From 2011-GWA2-47-8b sp964361325 (lineage in GTDB: Bacteria > Patescibacteriota > Minisyncoccia > UBA6257 > WO2-44-18): DNA of 22,923 nucleotides. Location of the stretch: the NCBI GenBank assembly GCA_964361325.1, contig CAYHZT010000009.1:1-22923 (forward strand), given 5' to 3'. Position 1 is the stretch's first letter, and every line of letters starts with the position of its first letter. Below the pieces are notes generated by a model. The model was given only the letters and a program-made list of their open reading frames with translations. It did no database searches and was not told the DNA's origin. Below are positions 1 through 7,203 of the stretch, one piece after another. The translations under genes were made by a program, and so were the position numbers.

Positions 1-73
1 TTTTGGTGATGATTTTGAACAGCGTGGACTTGCCGACATTGGGAAGCCCCACAATACCGATGGAAAGTTTCAT
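1..73 (-). CDS. ychF: Ribosome-binding ATPase YchF, N-terminal fragment
   Basis: Only the first 24 codons are inside the window; the rest lies off the left edge. Read leftward from ATG at 73-71, the peptide begins MKLSIGIVGLPNVGKSTLFK. It contains the G1/P-loop motif GLPNVGKST, which is the characteristic start of the YchF/OLA1 subfamily of Obg-related GTPase-fold proteins. These bind and hydrolyse ATP, associate with ribosomes and are linked to stress responses. The gene is divergent from the ATPase-CYTH gene that starts at 120, so the 46-bp gap must carry promoters for both. Assignment to YchF rather than another Obg-family member rests on the MKLSIGIVGLPNVGKST start; the later domains cannot be seen. 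Confidence 0.88.
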   Translation of the reverse strand, partial: MKLSIGIVGLPNVGKSTLFKIITK

Positions 74-80
74 GCGGCTT

Positions 81-86
81 ATGATA
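81..86 (-). promoter_or_regulatory. Candidate -10 box for ychF
   Basis: On the minus strand this reads TATCAT and ends 7 bases before the ychF ATG. There is no Shine-Dalgarno sequence between them. The same spacing is seen before the starts at 5314, 10993 and 12806, suggesting a leaderless transcript. No convincing -35 was found. Confidence 0.3.
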
Positions 87-119
87 CACTAATTTCTGTT
101 CTTTTAAAACAGGAGAAAA

Positions 120-1232
120 ATGAAACGAATCGTATTGACCGGTGGACCCTGCGCGGGTAAAACCACAGCGCTTAATTATTTGCAGAAAAAACTTTCCGAA
201 CAAGGAGTGTCGGTTGTCGTGGTGCCGGAAGTGGCGACTCTGCTCATCAATTCCGGAGTCATTCCGGGAAAATTAAATCCGGAGCAATATCATAGATTTG
301 AAGAACTGCTTGTGCGAACCCAAATCCGTTTTGAAAAAGAAATTTTTGGGACAATCGCCAAAATAAAAAACGGCAAAAAAACCGTTATGATTTGCGACCG
401 TGGCTGTATGGACATCGCCGCTTATATGACGGCGCAAGGATTTAACCGGGTTTTGCGTGAAAACAATCTTAGTAATGTTTCGTTGCGGGATAAACGCTAC
501 GACGCCGTTTTTCATCTGGTCAGCGTCGCAGTGGATAAACCGAAATGTTACAACCTTGATAATATCGCGCGCGTTGAACAGAGTGTCGCGGAAGCGAAGA
601 AGGTTGACGAAATCACCAGAAATGTCTGGCTTGGCCATCCGCACTTGAAAGTAATTGATAATTCCACGGACTTGGAAGGAAAGCTGAAACGCCTTTTGAA
701 TGCCGTGCTCAAAGCCATCGGTATTCCGAAAGATATGGAAACCGAACGAAAGTTTTTAGTTCACAATTTCGTATTAGAAAGCGCAATTCCGGTTCCGTAC
801 AAAAAAATTTCAATAGAGCAGTTTTATATCAGGGGCGCGAGAGGACGAATTCGGTATCGGGCAAGAAACGAAATAGGCAGAGTAACCGGCGAACCGGCTT
901 GCTATCGCACCGAAAAATCCCCTACCGATTCCGCGATGTCCCGAATTGAAATTGAAAGGCAAATTTCCTACGCGGAATATTGTCTGGCCAGACAAGTCCG
1001 CGATCATCGCTGGGATATCATTGAAAAGTATCGTTATTGTTTTCTCTGGCGTAATCAGTATTTTGAACTTGATAAATTTGTTACGCCCGAGCGTCACCGC
1101 AATCTTATGATGCTGGAAATTGAACTGACCGAAGAAAAAGATCAAATTTTCCTCCCTGATTGGATTGGGAAGGTTACCGAAGTGACCGGAGATCTAAGAT
1201 TTAGAAATTCGCATTTGGCAAAGCGGCCGTAG
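120..1232 (+). CDS. P-loop ATPase (AAA_28-like) fused to a CYTH domain
   Basis: This 370-residue protein has two modules. Residues 1-200 are a nucleotide-binding domain with a Walker A motif GGPCAGKTT (8-16) and a VMICDRG strand (89-95) typical of the AAA_28/nucleoside-kinase-like group. From about residue 205 a CYTH (triphosphate tunnel metalloenzyme) domain begins with its signature ExExK (E207, E209, K211). It continues with an Arg-rich RIRYRAR segment and ends with EIELTEE, the usual acidic strands that bind divalent metal. CYTH proteins act on triphosphates such as inorganic triphosphate, thiamine triphosphate or ATP; the substrate here cannot be told. An AGGAGA ribosome site at 111-116 supports the ATG at 120. 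A terminator overlaps its stop codon. The family call is firm, the biochemical role open. Confidence 0.85.
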   Translation: MKRIVLTGGPCAGKTTALNYLQKKLSEQGVSVVVVPEVATLLINSGVIPGKLNPEQYHRFEELLVRTQIRFEKEIFGTIAKIKNGKKTVMICDRGCMDIAAYMTAQGFNRVLRENNLSNVSLRDKRYDAVFHLVSVAVDKPKCYNLDNIARVEQSVAEAKKVDEITRNVWLGHPHLKVIDNSTDLEGKLKRLLNAVLKAIGIPKDMETERKFLVHNFVLESAIPVPYKKISIEQFYIRGARGRIRYRARNEIGRVTGEPACYRTEKSPTDSAMSRIEIERQISYAEYCLARQVRDHRWDIIEKYRYCFLWRNQYFELDKFVTPERHRNLMMLEIELTEEKDQIFLPDWIGKVTEVTGDLRFRNSHLAKRP

Positions 1233-1250
1233 ACAAACGGTCGTTTTTTT
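1224..1250 (+). terminator. Rho-independent terminator after the ATPase-CYTH gene
   Basis: A 7-bp stem CGGCCGT/ACGGTCG (one G-T pair) has a 6-base loop and is followed by seven T. The TAG stop codon (1230-1232) lies inside the hairpin. Confidence 0.75.
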
Positions 1251-1289
1251 ATTACCATATAGGCAGTTTCTTTATATAAGGAGGATCGT

Positions 1290-2402
1290 TTGGACATTTT
1301 TAAGGTTGGAGTTGTTGGCGGCGGAGCAATGGGTTCCGGACTCGCGGCGCTGATTGCCCGTAAGGGCGTGCCGGTTACGGTCAAAGAGGCCTCGCCGGAA
1401 TTCGCCGAACAGGCGCGTCAGAGAATTTACGGAAAGTTTGAAGGTTGGCACAAGAAGGGTAAGATTTCCGAATCGCAGCTCAACCAGTATCGGGCAATGG
1501 TGGCGGTTACGGATAACTGGGACGATTGCAAAGACGTTGATCTGCTGATTGACGCGGTTCCGGAAAAGATGGAACTGAAAAAGCTGGTTTTTGCCGAAGC
1601 CGACAAGTTCTTGCCGCCGCACGCCGTTTTTGCTTCCAATACGTCCGCGCTTTCCATTTCGGAAATGGCGGATCGGGTTTCGGATAGCAGAAAATCGCGG
1701 GTAGTCGGCCTGCATTTCTTTAATCCGCCGACTCAAATGCCGCTGGTGGAGCTCATCGCGATATCAACAGCCGGCAAGGGAGCTTTGGACGCTGTTGCTG
1801 ATTTTGCCGTCGGCACTCTCGGCAAGACTGTGGTGCGCGTCAAAGAATGTCCATGATTTTTAGTGAATCGTTTGCTGATGCCGTATCTTAACGAAGCTTC
1901 GGTTCTGCTGATGGAAACTAAACTGACGCCGGAGCAGATTGACGAGGAAGCCCGCAAATTCGGCTGGCCGATGGGTCCTTTCACGCTTTTGGATATGCTC
2001 GGCTTGGACGTTGCCGCTGACGTGTCGGAAATTCTTTACCGAGGCTACGGCGAACGCGCCAAGCCGTCACCGCTACTCAAAACATTGGTAGATTTGAAGC
2101 GTCTGGGCGCCAAGAATGGCATCGGTTTTTATGGCACTCCTTCAGTGATTGAAGTTATTAACACCGTTTATATCGGGGCGCGTTCCAAAGATTTGTCGGT
2201 GGAGGACGGCTTTCAGCAAATGATGGGCGGCTTGGTTTATGAAGCCGTGATGGCTCTTGATGAAGGCATCGCGTCTGCCAACGATATTGAAATCGCTTGC
2301 CTTTACGGCATCGGATTCCCGATGGCCAGGGAAGGCCCGTTGCATTGGGCGCAAAAGAGCGGCATGCTTCCACAGCAGATTTTCGGCGATCCCATCTGGT
2401 AA
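1290..2402 (+). pseudogene. 3-hydroxyacyl-CoA dehydrogenase interrupted by an in-frame TGA
   Basis: This reading frame encodes an NAD-dependent 3-hydroxyacyl-CoA dehydrogenase, the third step of beta-oxidation, oxidising (3S)-hydroxyacyl-CoA to 3-ketoacyl-CoA. The start is TTG at 1290, five bases after a strong AAGGAGG (1278-1284). Residues 7-19 hold the Rossmann motif GVVGGGAMGSGLA. SNTSALSISEMA and LHFFNPP (catalytic His142) follow, with VELI nearby. Codon 189 is TGA (1854-1856); translation then resumes in the same frame as FLVNRLLMPYLNEA. The family motif here is PGFxxNR, so the stop sits exactly on the conserved glycine (GGA to TGA is one base). The C-terminal part has GWPMGPF and a second 3HCDH_C-like repeat, as in FadB/FadJ. 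It may be a pseudogene, a sequencing error or a recoded gene. The stretch after the stop could restart only at GTG 1863, which lacks a ribosome site. The full frame would be 370 codons. Confidence 0.85.
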
Positions 2403-2415
2403 CTCTCGTTCATTA

Positions 2416-2441
2416 CCCTCACTTGTAAAGTGGGGGTTTTT
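2416..2441 (+). terminator. Rho-independent terminator after the dehydrogenase gene
   Basis: Stem CCCTCACTT/AAGTGGGGG (nine pairs, one G-T) with loop GTA, followed by five T. It separates the dehydrogenase from the hydratase/dehydrogenase fusion, so the two are either transcribed separately or joined by readthrough. Confidence 0.8.
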
Positions 2442-2485
2442 GTTTTAACATGATGTCAGTTTTTTGACAGGTTAAGGAGGAAAGA

Positions 2486-4609
2486 ATGGCGGTCGCGACG
2501 AAGCTGGTGGAGTTGATCAAGAAGGACAAGGCAGCGATTATCAGGATTCAGAATGTGGCGCGCAACAACGAGCTTTCAAGCGCGGTGTTGATGCAATTGA
2601 GCGATATTTTGAGTCAGGTCAAAAATGACAGCGAAGTTGAAGTCGTGGTTATCACCGGACAGGGACTTTTTTCCGTTGGCGCCAGCGTTGAAGAAATCTG
2701 GCAAATTTCCCAGCAGGGAAATGCGGAAAAAGCCCGCGAACTTTTGACTAAAGCCAACGATATCGTCAACGCGATTCAGGATTTGGGAAAACCGACTATC
2801 GCCGCTATTGAACGTTTTTGTCTTGGCGGAGGAAACGAAATTGCCATGGCTTGTTCTTACCGTATTGCCACGGCGAACGCCAAATTTGGCCAGCCCGAAA
2901 TCAAACTTGGAATTATTCCGGGAATGGGCGGCACTCAACGGCTTCCCCGTCTTATCAATGTTTATGAAGCGGCGGAACTGCTGCTGTCCGGCGATATCAT
3001 CGGCGCCGAAAGAGCGAAAGCGCTTGGCCTGATTGACCAGCTGGTGCCTGACGGAACACTTATTGATACCGTAAAAGAATATCTTGCCCGGCCGTTAATG
3101 GACATCGTGAAAGATAGGCATCAATTGAGGCAAAATATTAGGAAACTTAGAGTCGAGAATGGTTTTGGCGAAATATGTAGTATTGAAGCGGAAAGTAGGG
3201 TAGAACATGCCCTGACTACGCCAAAAATTGCCGGTTTGTTGAAATCAAATTCGCATCCAAAGGCAGCCGAAGCCGTTGCTTCTCTACTTTCCTGCATCGC
3301 CTGGCCTCTTGAAAAGGCGCTGGAAGAAGAGCAGAAAGTTTTTGCCCAGCTCGTAGTCAAGGAAGAGGCGCAGGCCGGCTTGGCAAAGTTTCTCAAGAAG
3401 CCCATGCCGACTAGCGGCCAGGCCAAGACTCAACAAACACAGGAAATGAAAGCCGTCGCGGCGGAACCGAACGAAGATGAAATCAAAGCAATGCGCGAGA
3501 TGATTCGTGATTTCGCCAAGAAATCCATCGAGCCAAAGATAGCGCAGATGGAAAAAGAAGGCCGAATTTTTCCGGAAATCATCAAAGAAATGGCGGATCT
3601 GGGATTGTTTGGAATCGCCTTTCCCGAAAAATATGGCGGGACTGGTCTTGGTTTGCCGGGTTTCTGCGTAATGATGGAAGAGATTAGCCGCGTTCACGGT
3701 TCCACAGCCGCTCTGGTTGGGGCGCACGTGAGCCTGGCCTGCAAGGCTGTCTATCTTTTCGGTAATGAAGATCAGAAACAGCGATACCTCGTTTCCGGAA
3801 TCAAGGGCGAAAAAATCGGCTGCTATGCCACTACCGAACCGTCAGTCGGTTCGGATCTTGCCAATATTCAAACCAGCGCCAAGAAAGTTGAAGGCGGCTG
3901 GGTGATTAACGGCACCAAGCAGTTTATTACCAGCGGTGCCATTGCCGATTTTGCCATCGTGCTTGCTCAAACCGATCCGATGGGCAGTAATCGCACGCAG
4001 GCGATGTTTATCGTCGACACGGATAGTAAGGGCTTTATTACCACTAAGGTCAATGAAGAAAAAATCGGCCTGCACGCTTCTTGCACCAGCGCGTTCGCGA
4101 TGGACGAGATGTTTGTTCCGGACGCCAATTTGCTTGGCGAAGTGGGCCAAGGGTTCAAGGTCGCGATGAATGTTTTTAATCAGTCGCGCATTAGTTTAGG
4201 CGCCGGGTGTCTCGGCGCGGTGAAGTCGGCGTTGGAAGAAGCGATCTTGTTTGTCAAAGACCATCAGATTGGCGGCGAGCCTCTGTATATGAAGCAGCTT
4301 ATTCAGGCAAAGTTGGCAGAGATTGAAATGATTCGTTACACGATGGAAGTGCTGGTCTACCATACCGCTCGGCTTTACGAACGCAATCCCGAAGTTCGCA
4401 AGGAAGCCGCGGTGGTAAAGTATATGGCCGCGGAACTTTTGGACAAGGCGGTCAGTCTTTCTCTCCAGATTCACGGCGGCGCTGGGTACATCGAGGATTA
4501 CAAGATCGCTCGTTTGTATCGCGACAGCCGCGTGAACCGCATCTTTGAGGGCACCAGCGAAGTTCAGCTTCTCCTGGTCGCCAAAGAACTTCTCAAGGAA
4601 AACCTATAA
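2486..4609 (+). CDS. Enoyl-CoA hydratase / acyl-CoA dehydrogenase fusion protein
   Basis: This 707-residue protein combines the first two steps of beta-oxidation. Residues 1-200 form a crotonase domain: GQGLFSVGAS (58-67) and CLGGGNEIAM (112-121) supply the oxyanion hole. Glu118 and Glu138 (GQPE, before GIIPGMGGTQRL) match the two catalytic glutamates. Residues 250-308 (NSHPKAAEAV, then LEEEQKVFAQL and AGLAKFLKK) look like the linker helix that follows the hydratase half in FadB/FadJ-type multifunctional enzymes. After a Gln/Lys/Ala-rich hinge (309-330), residues 331-707 are a complete FAD-dependent acyl-CoA dehydrogenase with CYATTEPSVGSD, GWVINGTKQFITSG, QIHGGAGYIED and the catalytic base Glu688 in IFEGTSE. 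AAGGAGG at 2474-2480 supports the ATG. No frameshift is seen. Both active sites look intact. The acyl chain-length preference cannot be told. Confidence 0.93.
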   Translation: MAVATKLVELIKKDKAAIIRIQNVARNNELSSAVLMQLSDILSQVKNDSEVEVVVITGQGLFSVGASVEEIWQISQQGNAEKARELLTKANDIVNAIQDLGKPTIAAIERFCLGGGNEIAMACSYRIATANAKFGQPEIKLGIIPGMGGTQRLPRLINVYEAAELLLSGDIIGAERAKALGLIDQLVPDGTLIDTVKEYLARPLMDIVKDRHQLRQNIRKLRVENGFGEICSIEAESRVEHALTTPKIAGLLKSNSHPKAAEAVASLLSCIAWPLEKALEEEQKVFAQLVVKEEAQAGLAKFLKKPMPTSGQAKTQQTQEMKAVAAEPNEDEIKAMREMIRDFAKKSIEPKIAQMEKEGRIFPEIIKEMADLGLFGIAFPEKYGGTGLGLPGFCVMMEEISRVHGSTAALVGAHVSLACKAVYLFGNEDQKQRYLVSGIKGEKIGCYATTEPSVGSDLANIQTSAKKVEGGWVINGTKQFITSGAIADFAIVLAQTDPMGSNRTQAMFIVDTDSKGFITTKVNEEKIGLHASCTSAFAMDEMFVPDANLLGEVGQGFKVAMNVFNQSRISLGAGCLGAVKSALEEAILFVKDHQIGGEPLYMKQLIQAKLAEIEMIRYTMEVLVYHTARLYERNPEVRKEAAVVKYMAAELLDKAVSLSLQIHGGAGYIEDYKIARLYRDSRVNRIFEGTSEVQLLLVAKELLKENL

Positions 4610-4616
4610 TTTAATT

Positions 4617-4648
4617 ATCCCCCGATATACATCGGGGGATTTTTATTT
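4617..4648 (+). terminator. Rho-independent terminator after the fusion gene
   Basis: A perfect 10-bp stem ATCCCCCGAT/ATCGGGGGAT with loop ATAC is followed by TTTTATTT. The stem core CCCCCGAT/ATCGGGGG is the same as in the terminator near 13600. Confidence 0.85.
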
Positions 4649-4666
4649 ATAGTGAGCGGCATCGAA

Positions 4667-5011
4667 CTATTTTCCGAACCAGACGTTTTGGATTTCGTTT
4701 AGGATTTCGTCGGGTATCGGGATTAGTTTCCCTGTTTTGCTTTTCCCGGGATAGCGCCAGGCGCTTATCATAGTGTATTTGGCGCTTTTGGGCTGAATTT
4801 GATACATAACCCATACTTCTTCTTTTCTTTTCGGCGTGTCATTGCGTTTCATAACCGCCAGAGTATTTTCGGCGACTCCACGCTCTTTGCGATCATGAGA
4901 TTTAATTATGGTTTTAATTTTTTGCTCGGAAATGCGGTAAAAAAGCATCTTGTCTTTAATATGCTGGGTCCAGGCGAATTTTGAATCATTTTTTGGAAAC
5001 TTAAAAAACAT
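4667..5011 (-). CDS. Uncharacterised ~114-aa protein (WTxHxxxKM / SAWRYPG type)
   Basis: I do not recognise a named family. Read from ATG at 5011, the protein is about 114 residues. It has an N-terminal FAWTQHIKDKMLFYRIS segment, a middle IKSHDRKERGVAENT, a strand VWVMYQI, and a C-terminal ISAWRYPGKSK followed by PIPDEILNEI. The alternation of short helices and strands with conserved-looking His, Arg and Trp recalls small RelE/BrnT- or DUF4258-like nuclease folds, but that is only a resemblance. The frame is open to 5110, but the extra codons run through the inverted-repeat element at 5020-5291, so I prefer ATG 5011. No ribosome site is visible there. The gene is convergent with the acyl-CoA dehydrogenase fusion and shares its terminator region. 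No partner toxin or antitoxin gene lies beside it. Confidence 0.6.
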   Translation of the reverse strand: MFFKFPKNDSKFAWTQHIKDKMLFYRISEQKIKTIIKSHDRKERGVAENTLAVMKRNDTPKRKEEVWVMYQIQPKSAKYTMISAWRYPGKSKTGKLIPIPDEILNEIQNVWFGK

Positions 5012-5019
5012 ATGCGCTA

Positions 5020-5291
5020 GGAGACTAGGATTCGAGCTACCGTCAAATTTAGAAGAGAGAATTTGAGTCAAGTTCGAGGAATGACGAGGAGGTCGTGCTT
5101 TTGATAGCACCCCGACGAGGAGTGACGAAGAAATTGGCCAAATTATCTCTTCCCTTCGGGTGAGCCAATTCCCGCCCCATCTTCTTTGTTACTCGTCGCT
5201 TATGTGCCTACTGACACACAGCGCTCCTCGTGCCTTGAATCTGGACGGGAATTGACTCACTAAATTGATGTTAGTTCGAATCCTGGTCTCC
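5020..5291. other. Inverted-repeat-bounded, multi-stem element (candidate structured RNA or MITE-like repeat)
   Basis: The ends, 5020-5050 and 5262-5291, are about 30-bp imperfect inverted repeats starting GGAGAC(T/C)AGGATTCGA. Three of the differences become G-U pairs in plus-strand RNA but A-C mismatches in minus-strand RNA. Nested inside are GAGTCAA/TTGACTC (5065-5071 with 5252-5258), TTCGAGG/CCTTGAA (5073-5079 with 5233-5239), ACGAGGAG/CTCCTCGT (5084-5091 with 5224-5231), a GTGCT/AGCAC hairpin (5095-5110), GACGAG/CTCGTC (5114-5119 with 5192-5197) and AATTGGC/GCCAATT (5132-5138 with 5164-5170). This is the whole 302-bp gap between genes apart from the promoter at 5298. Internal GACGAGGAGTGACGAAG resembles dispersed palindromic repeats known from many bacteria. 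It could be a mobile repeat or a folded RNA. Confidence 0.6.
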
Positions 5292-5297
5292 ATGACA

Positions 5298-5306
5298 TGA
5301 TATAAT
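5298..5306 (+). promoter_or_regulatory. Extended -10 promoter for the GT-C glycosyltransferase
   Basis: TGATATAAT is a perfect extended -10 (TGnTATAAT). Its last base is 7 bases before the ATG at 5314, which implies an essentially leaderless mRNA. No -35 match lies 17 bases upstream. Confidence 0.55.
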
Positions 5307-5313
5307 TAAATTA

Positions 5314-7203
5314 ATGGCGAAGCTATCTTTATGTTCGCGTTCGGTATTACTCGGACTAATTATCCTTTTGGCTGGTATTTTAATGTTCAAGGCCGCGAAA
5401 AGCGATTCGGCCATTGTAGACGAGTTGGCGCATATACCCGCCGGTTATAGCTACGCGCGCTATTTGGATTATCGGTTGAACCCCGAACATCCTCCTCTGG
5501 TGAAAATCCTTGCCGCCATTCCGCTTTTATTCCAGAATTTAAATTTTCCAACCGATAATCTGGCGTGGACGCGGGACGTTAACGGCCAGTGGTCAATCGG
5601 TGGCCAGTTTTTGTATGAATCCGGCAATGACGCCGACCAAATCATCACTTGGGCAAGAGTGGGGCCGATTATTTTGACGTTGATACTTATCATAGCCATT
5701 TATTTCTGGTCTAAAAGCCTGATGGGAAAATGGTGGGCATTCTTACCGACATTTTTATTCGCGTTCTCTCCGACAGTGCTTGCTCACGGGCATTATGTTA
5801 CCACAGACGTCGGCGCTGCCATCGGAATATTTGTCGCTACCGTTGCTTTTTTAAATTTACTTTCACGGCCAAGCCGCAAAACGCTTCTCTGGGCGGGCCT
5901 CGCCTTCGGTTTCGCCCAGCTTTTGAAATTTTCAGCCGCGCTTTTAGTTCCCTACTTTATAATTTTGGCCGGTGTTTTTTATCTAGTCGGATTATCCAAC
6001 GATTGGGCGACTACCGATTCCGCGCGCGGCCATTGGCGGCGTTTTTCCACCCGCGCCTGGCGCTATGCTAAGTCCTTATTCTGTGTGTTTTCTATCGGGG
6101 TAATCGTGGTTTACCTGGTTTATTTGCCGCTGACTTGGAATTACCCGATTGAAAGGCAGGTGGCTGATACGCAGGCCAATTTGGCCAATTTTAATCCACA
6201 TTGGCTTGCCGATTCGATTGTTTGGATGTCCGGCGGGCCGATTTTGCGGCCGGCGGCGCAATATCTGACAGGACTTTTAATGGTCTTGCAGCGATCCTCG
6301 GGTGGTAGTACTAATTATTTTTTGGACGAACTTTCCAATCAAGCCCGTCGTGATTATTTCCCTGCCGTTTTTTTGATGAAAGAACCAATAGCGTCTCTTA
6401 TTTTAATTCTCTTCGCTTTCGGGCTGGGAGCTTTTAATACCGGCAAAGCGGCCCTGGCCGTGATTTTCCGGCGGTCCAGGAAATTGATTGATTATTTGAC
6501 GACGCATTTTACGGAATTCGCGATGATGGCCTTCATCGCTATTTATTGGATTTCTAGTATTGTCAGTAACCTCAATATCGGCATCCGCCACATTATACCG
6601 ACCTTGCCTTTTATTTATATTCTTACCGCCGGCGGAATTAAGCAGTGGTTTAGTATACGCAATTTGAATTTAGCGCGTAATTTCGCCATCAAAATTTTTA
6701 TTATCTACCGGGAACTTTTCAGTCTTTCTTTAAAGTCCGCCTTATTGGCCGTTTTGCTTATCTGGTATCTCATGTCTTCATTATCGGCAGCGCCGCATTT
6801 TTTGTCCTATTTTAATTTTGTTTTTGGCGGGCTTGATGGCGGTTGGCGTTACATTACCGACTCTAATTATGATTGGGGTCAAGACTTGAAACGGTTAAAA
6901 ACTTGGGTAGACGGCAATGTTCCGAAAACGGACAAGATTGCCGTGGATTATTTTGGCGGTGGCAACCCGAAGTATTATCTCGGCGAACAAGCCGAGAATT
7001 GGTGGTCGGCCAGAGGCAATCCGATTAACAGCGGGATAAAATGGCTGGCGGTTTCTATAAATACAATTCAGAGTGCCAAAGCAAAGCTTGCCGGAACGCA
7101 GGAACGTTTGCCGCAAGACGAATATCAATGGCTGACGGAACCGTTGAAACCTTACGCTCGCGCCGGTACCTCAATTTTTATTTACCGATTAACGGGGCTT
7201 TAA
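5314..7203 (+). CDS. GT-C membrane glycosyltransferase (PMT/GT39-like, lipid-phosphate-sugar dependent)
   Basis: A 629-residue polytopic membrane protein. An N-terminal membrane segment (10-27) is followed by an extracytoplasmic loop with the Asp-Glu pair DE (36-37) and LNPEHPPL (55-62). In the PMT/ArnT/GT39 superfamily such a loop carries the catalytic acid and binds the lipid-linked sugar. At least eight more hydrophobic segments follow. Further family-like stretches are LAHGHYVTTDVG, NYFLDELSNQARRDYFPAVF, NIGIRHIIPTLPFIYIL and DGGWRYITDSNYDWGQDL. It probably transfers a sugar from a polyprenyl-phosphate donor to an envelope protein or lipid outside the membrane. The GT2 enzyme at 12831 is of the type that makes such donors, though the two are not in an operon. 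The last 15 bases overlap the 3' end of convergent ftsQ, with no terminator between them. Confidence 0.85.
   Translation: MAKLSLCSRSVLLGLIILLAGILMFKAAKSDSAIVDELAHIPAGYSYARYLDYRLNPEHPPLVKILAAIPLLFQNLNFPTDNLAWTRDVNGQWSIGGQFLYESGNDADQIITWARVGPIILTLILIIAIYFWSKSLMGKWWAFLPTFLFAFSPTVLAHGHYVTTDVGAAIGIFVATVAFLNLLSRPSRKTLLWAGLAFGFAQLLKFSAALLVPYFIILAGVFYLVGLSNDWATTDSARGHWRRFSTRAWRYAKSLFCVFSIGVIVVYLVYLPLTWNYPIERQVADTQANLANFNPHWLADSIVWMSGGPILRPAAQYLTGLLMVLQRSSGGSTNYFLDELSNQARRDYFPAVFLMKEPIASLILILFAFGLGAFNTGKAALAVIFRRSRKLIDYLTTHFTEFAMMAFIAIYWISSIVSNLNIGIRHIIPTLPFIYILTAGGIKQWFSIRNLNLARNFAIKIFIIYRELFSLSLKSALLAVLLIWYLMSSLSAAPHFLSYFNFVFGGLDGGWRYITDSNYDWGQDLKRLKTWVDGNVPKTDKIAVDYFGGGNPKYYLGEQAENWWSARGNPINSGIKWLAVSINTIQSAKAKLAGTQERLPQDEYQWLTEPLKPYARAGTSIFIYRLTGL

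Noticed and set aside
273..644. Antisense open frames over the ATPase, dehydrogenase, synthetase and wall genes
   Set aside because: They lie wholly within genes with clear family motifs, carry no recognisable motif themselves, and are expected by chance.
1854..1856. Genome-wide reassignment of TGA to glycine (code 25)
   Set aside because: No other gene in the window has an in-frame TGA despite hundreds of glycine codons, and alr ends in TGA within a tight TGATG overlap with ftsQ. A general recoding is therefore unlikely.
1863..2402. An independent gene starting at GTG 1863
   Set aside because: It has no ribosome site, begins in the middle of a conserved domain and continues the same frame as the upstream part.
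5012..5110. N-terminal extension of the small protein gene at 4667
   Set aside because: The extra residues are encoded by the inverted repeat and internal stem of the 5020-5291 element and look non-protein-like.
5262..5292. A tRNA or tmRNA 3' end (TTCGAATCC, GGTCTCCA)
   Set aside because: The T-stem before the loop does not pair with the bases after it, there is no anticodon arm or tag reading frame, and the same bases pair better with the opposite end of the element.
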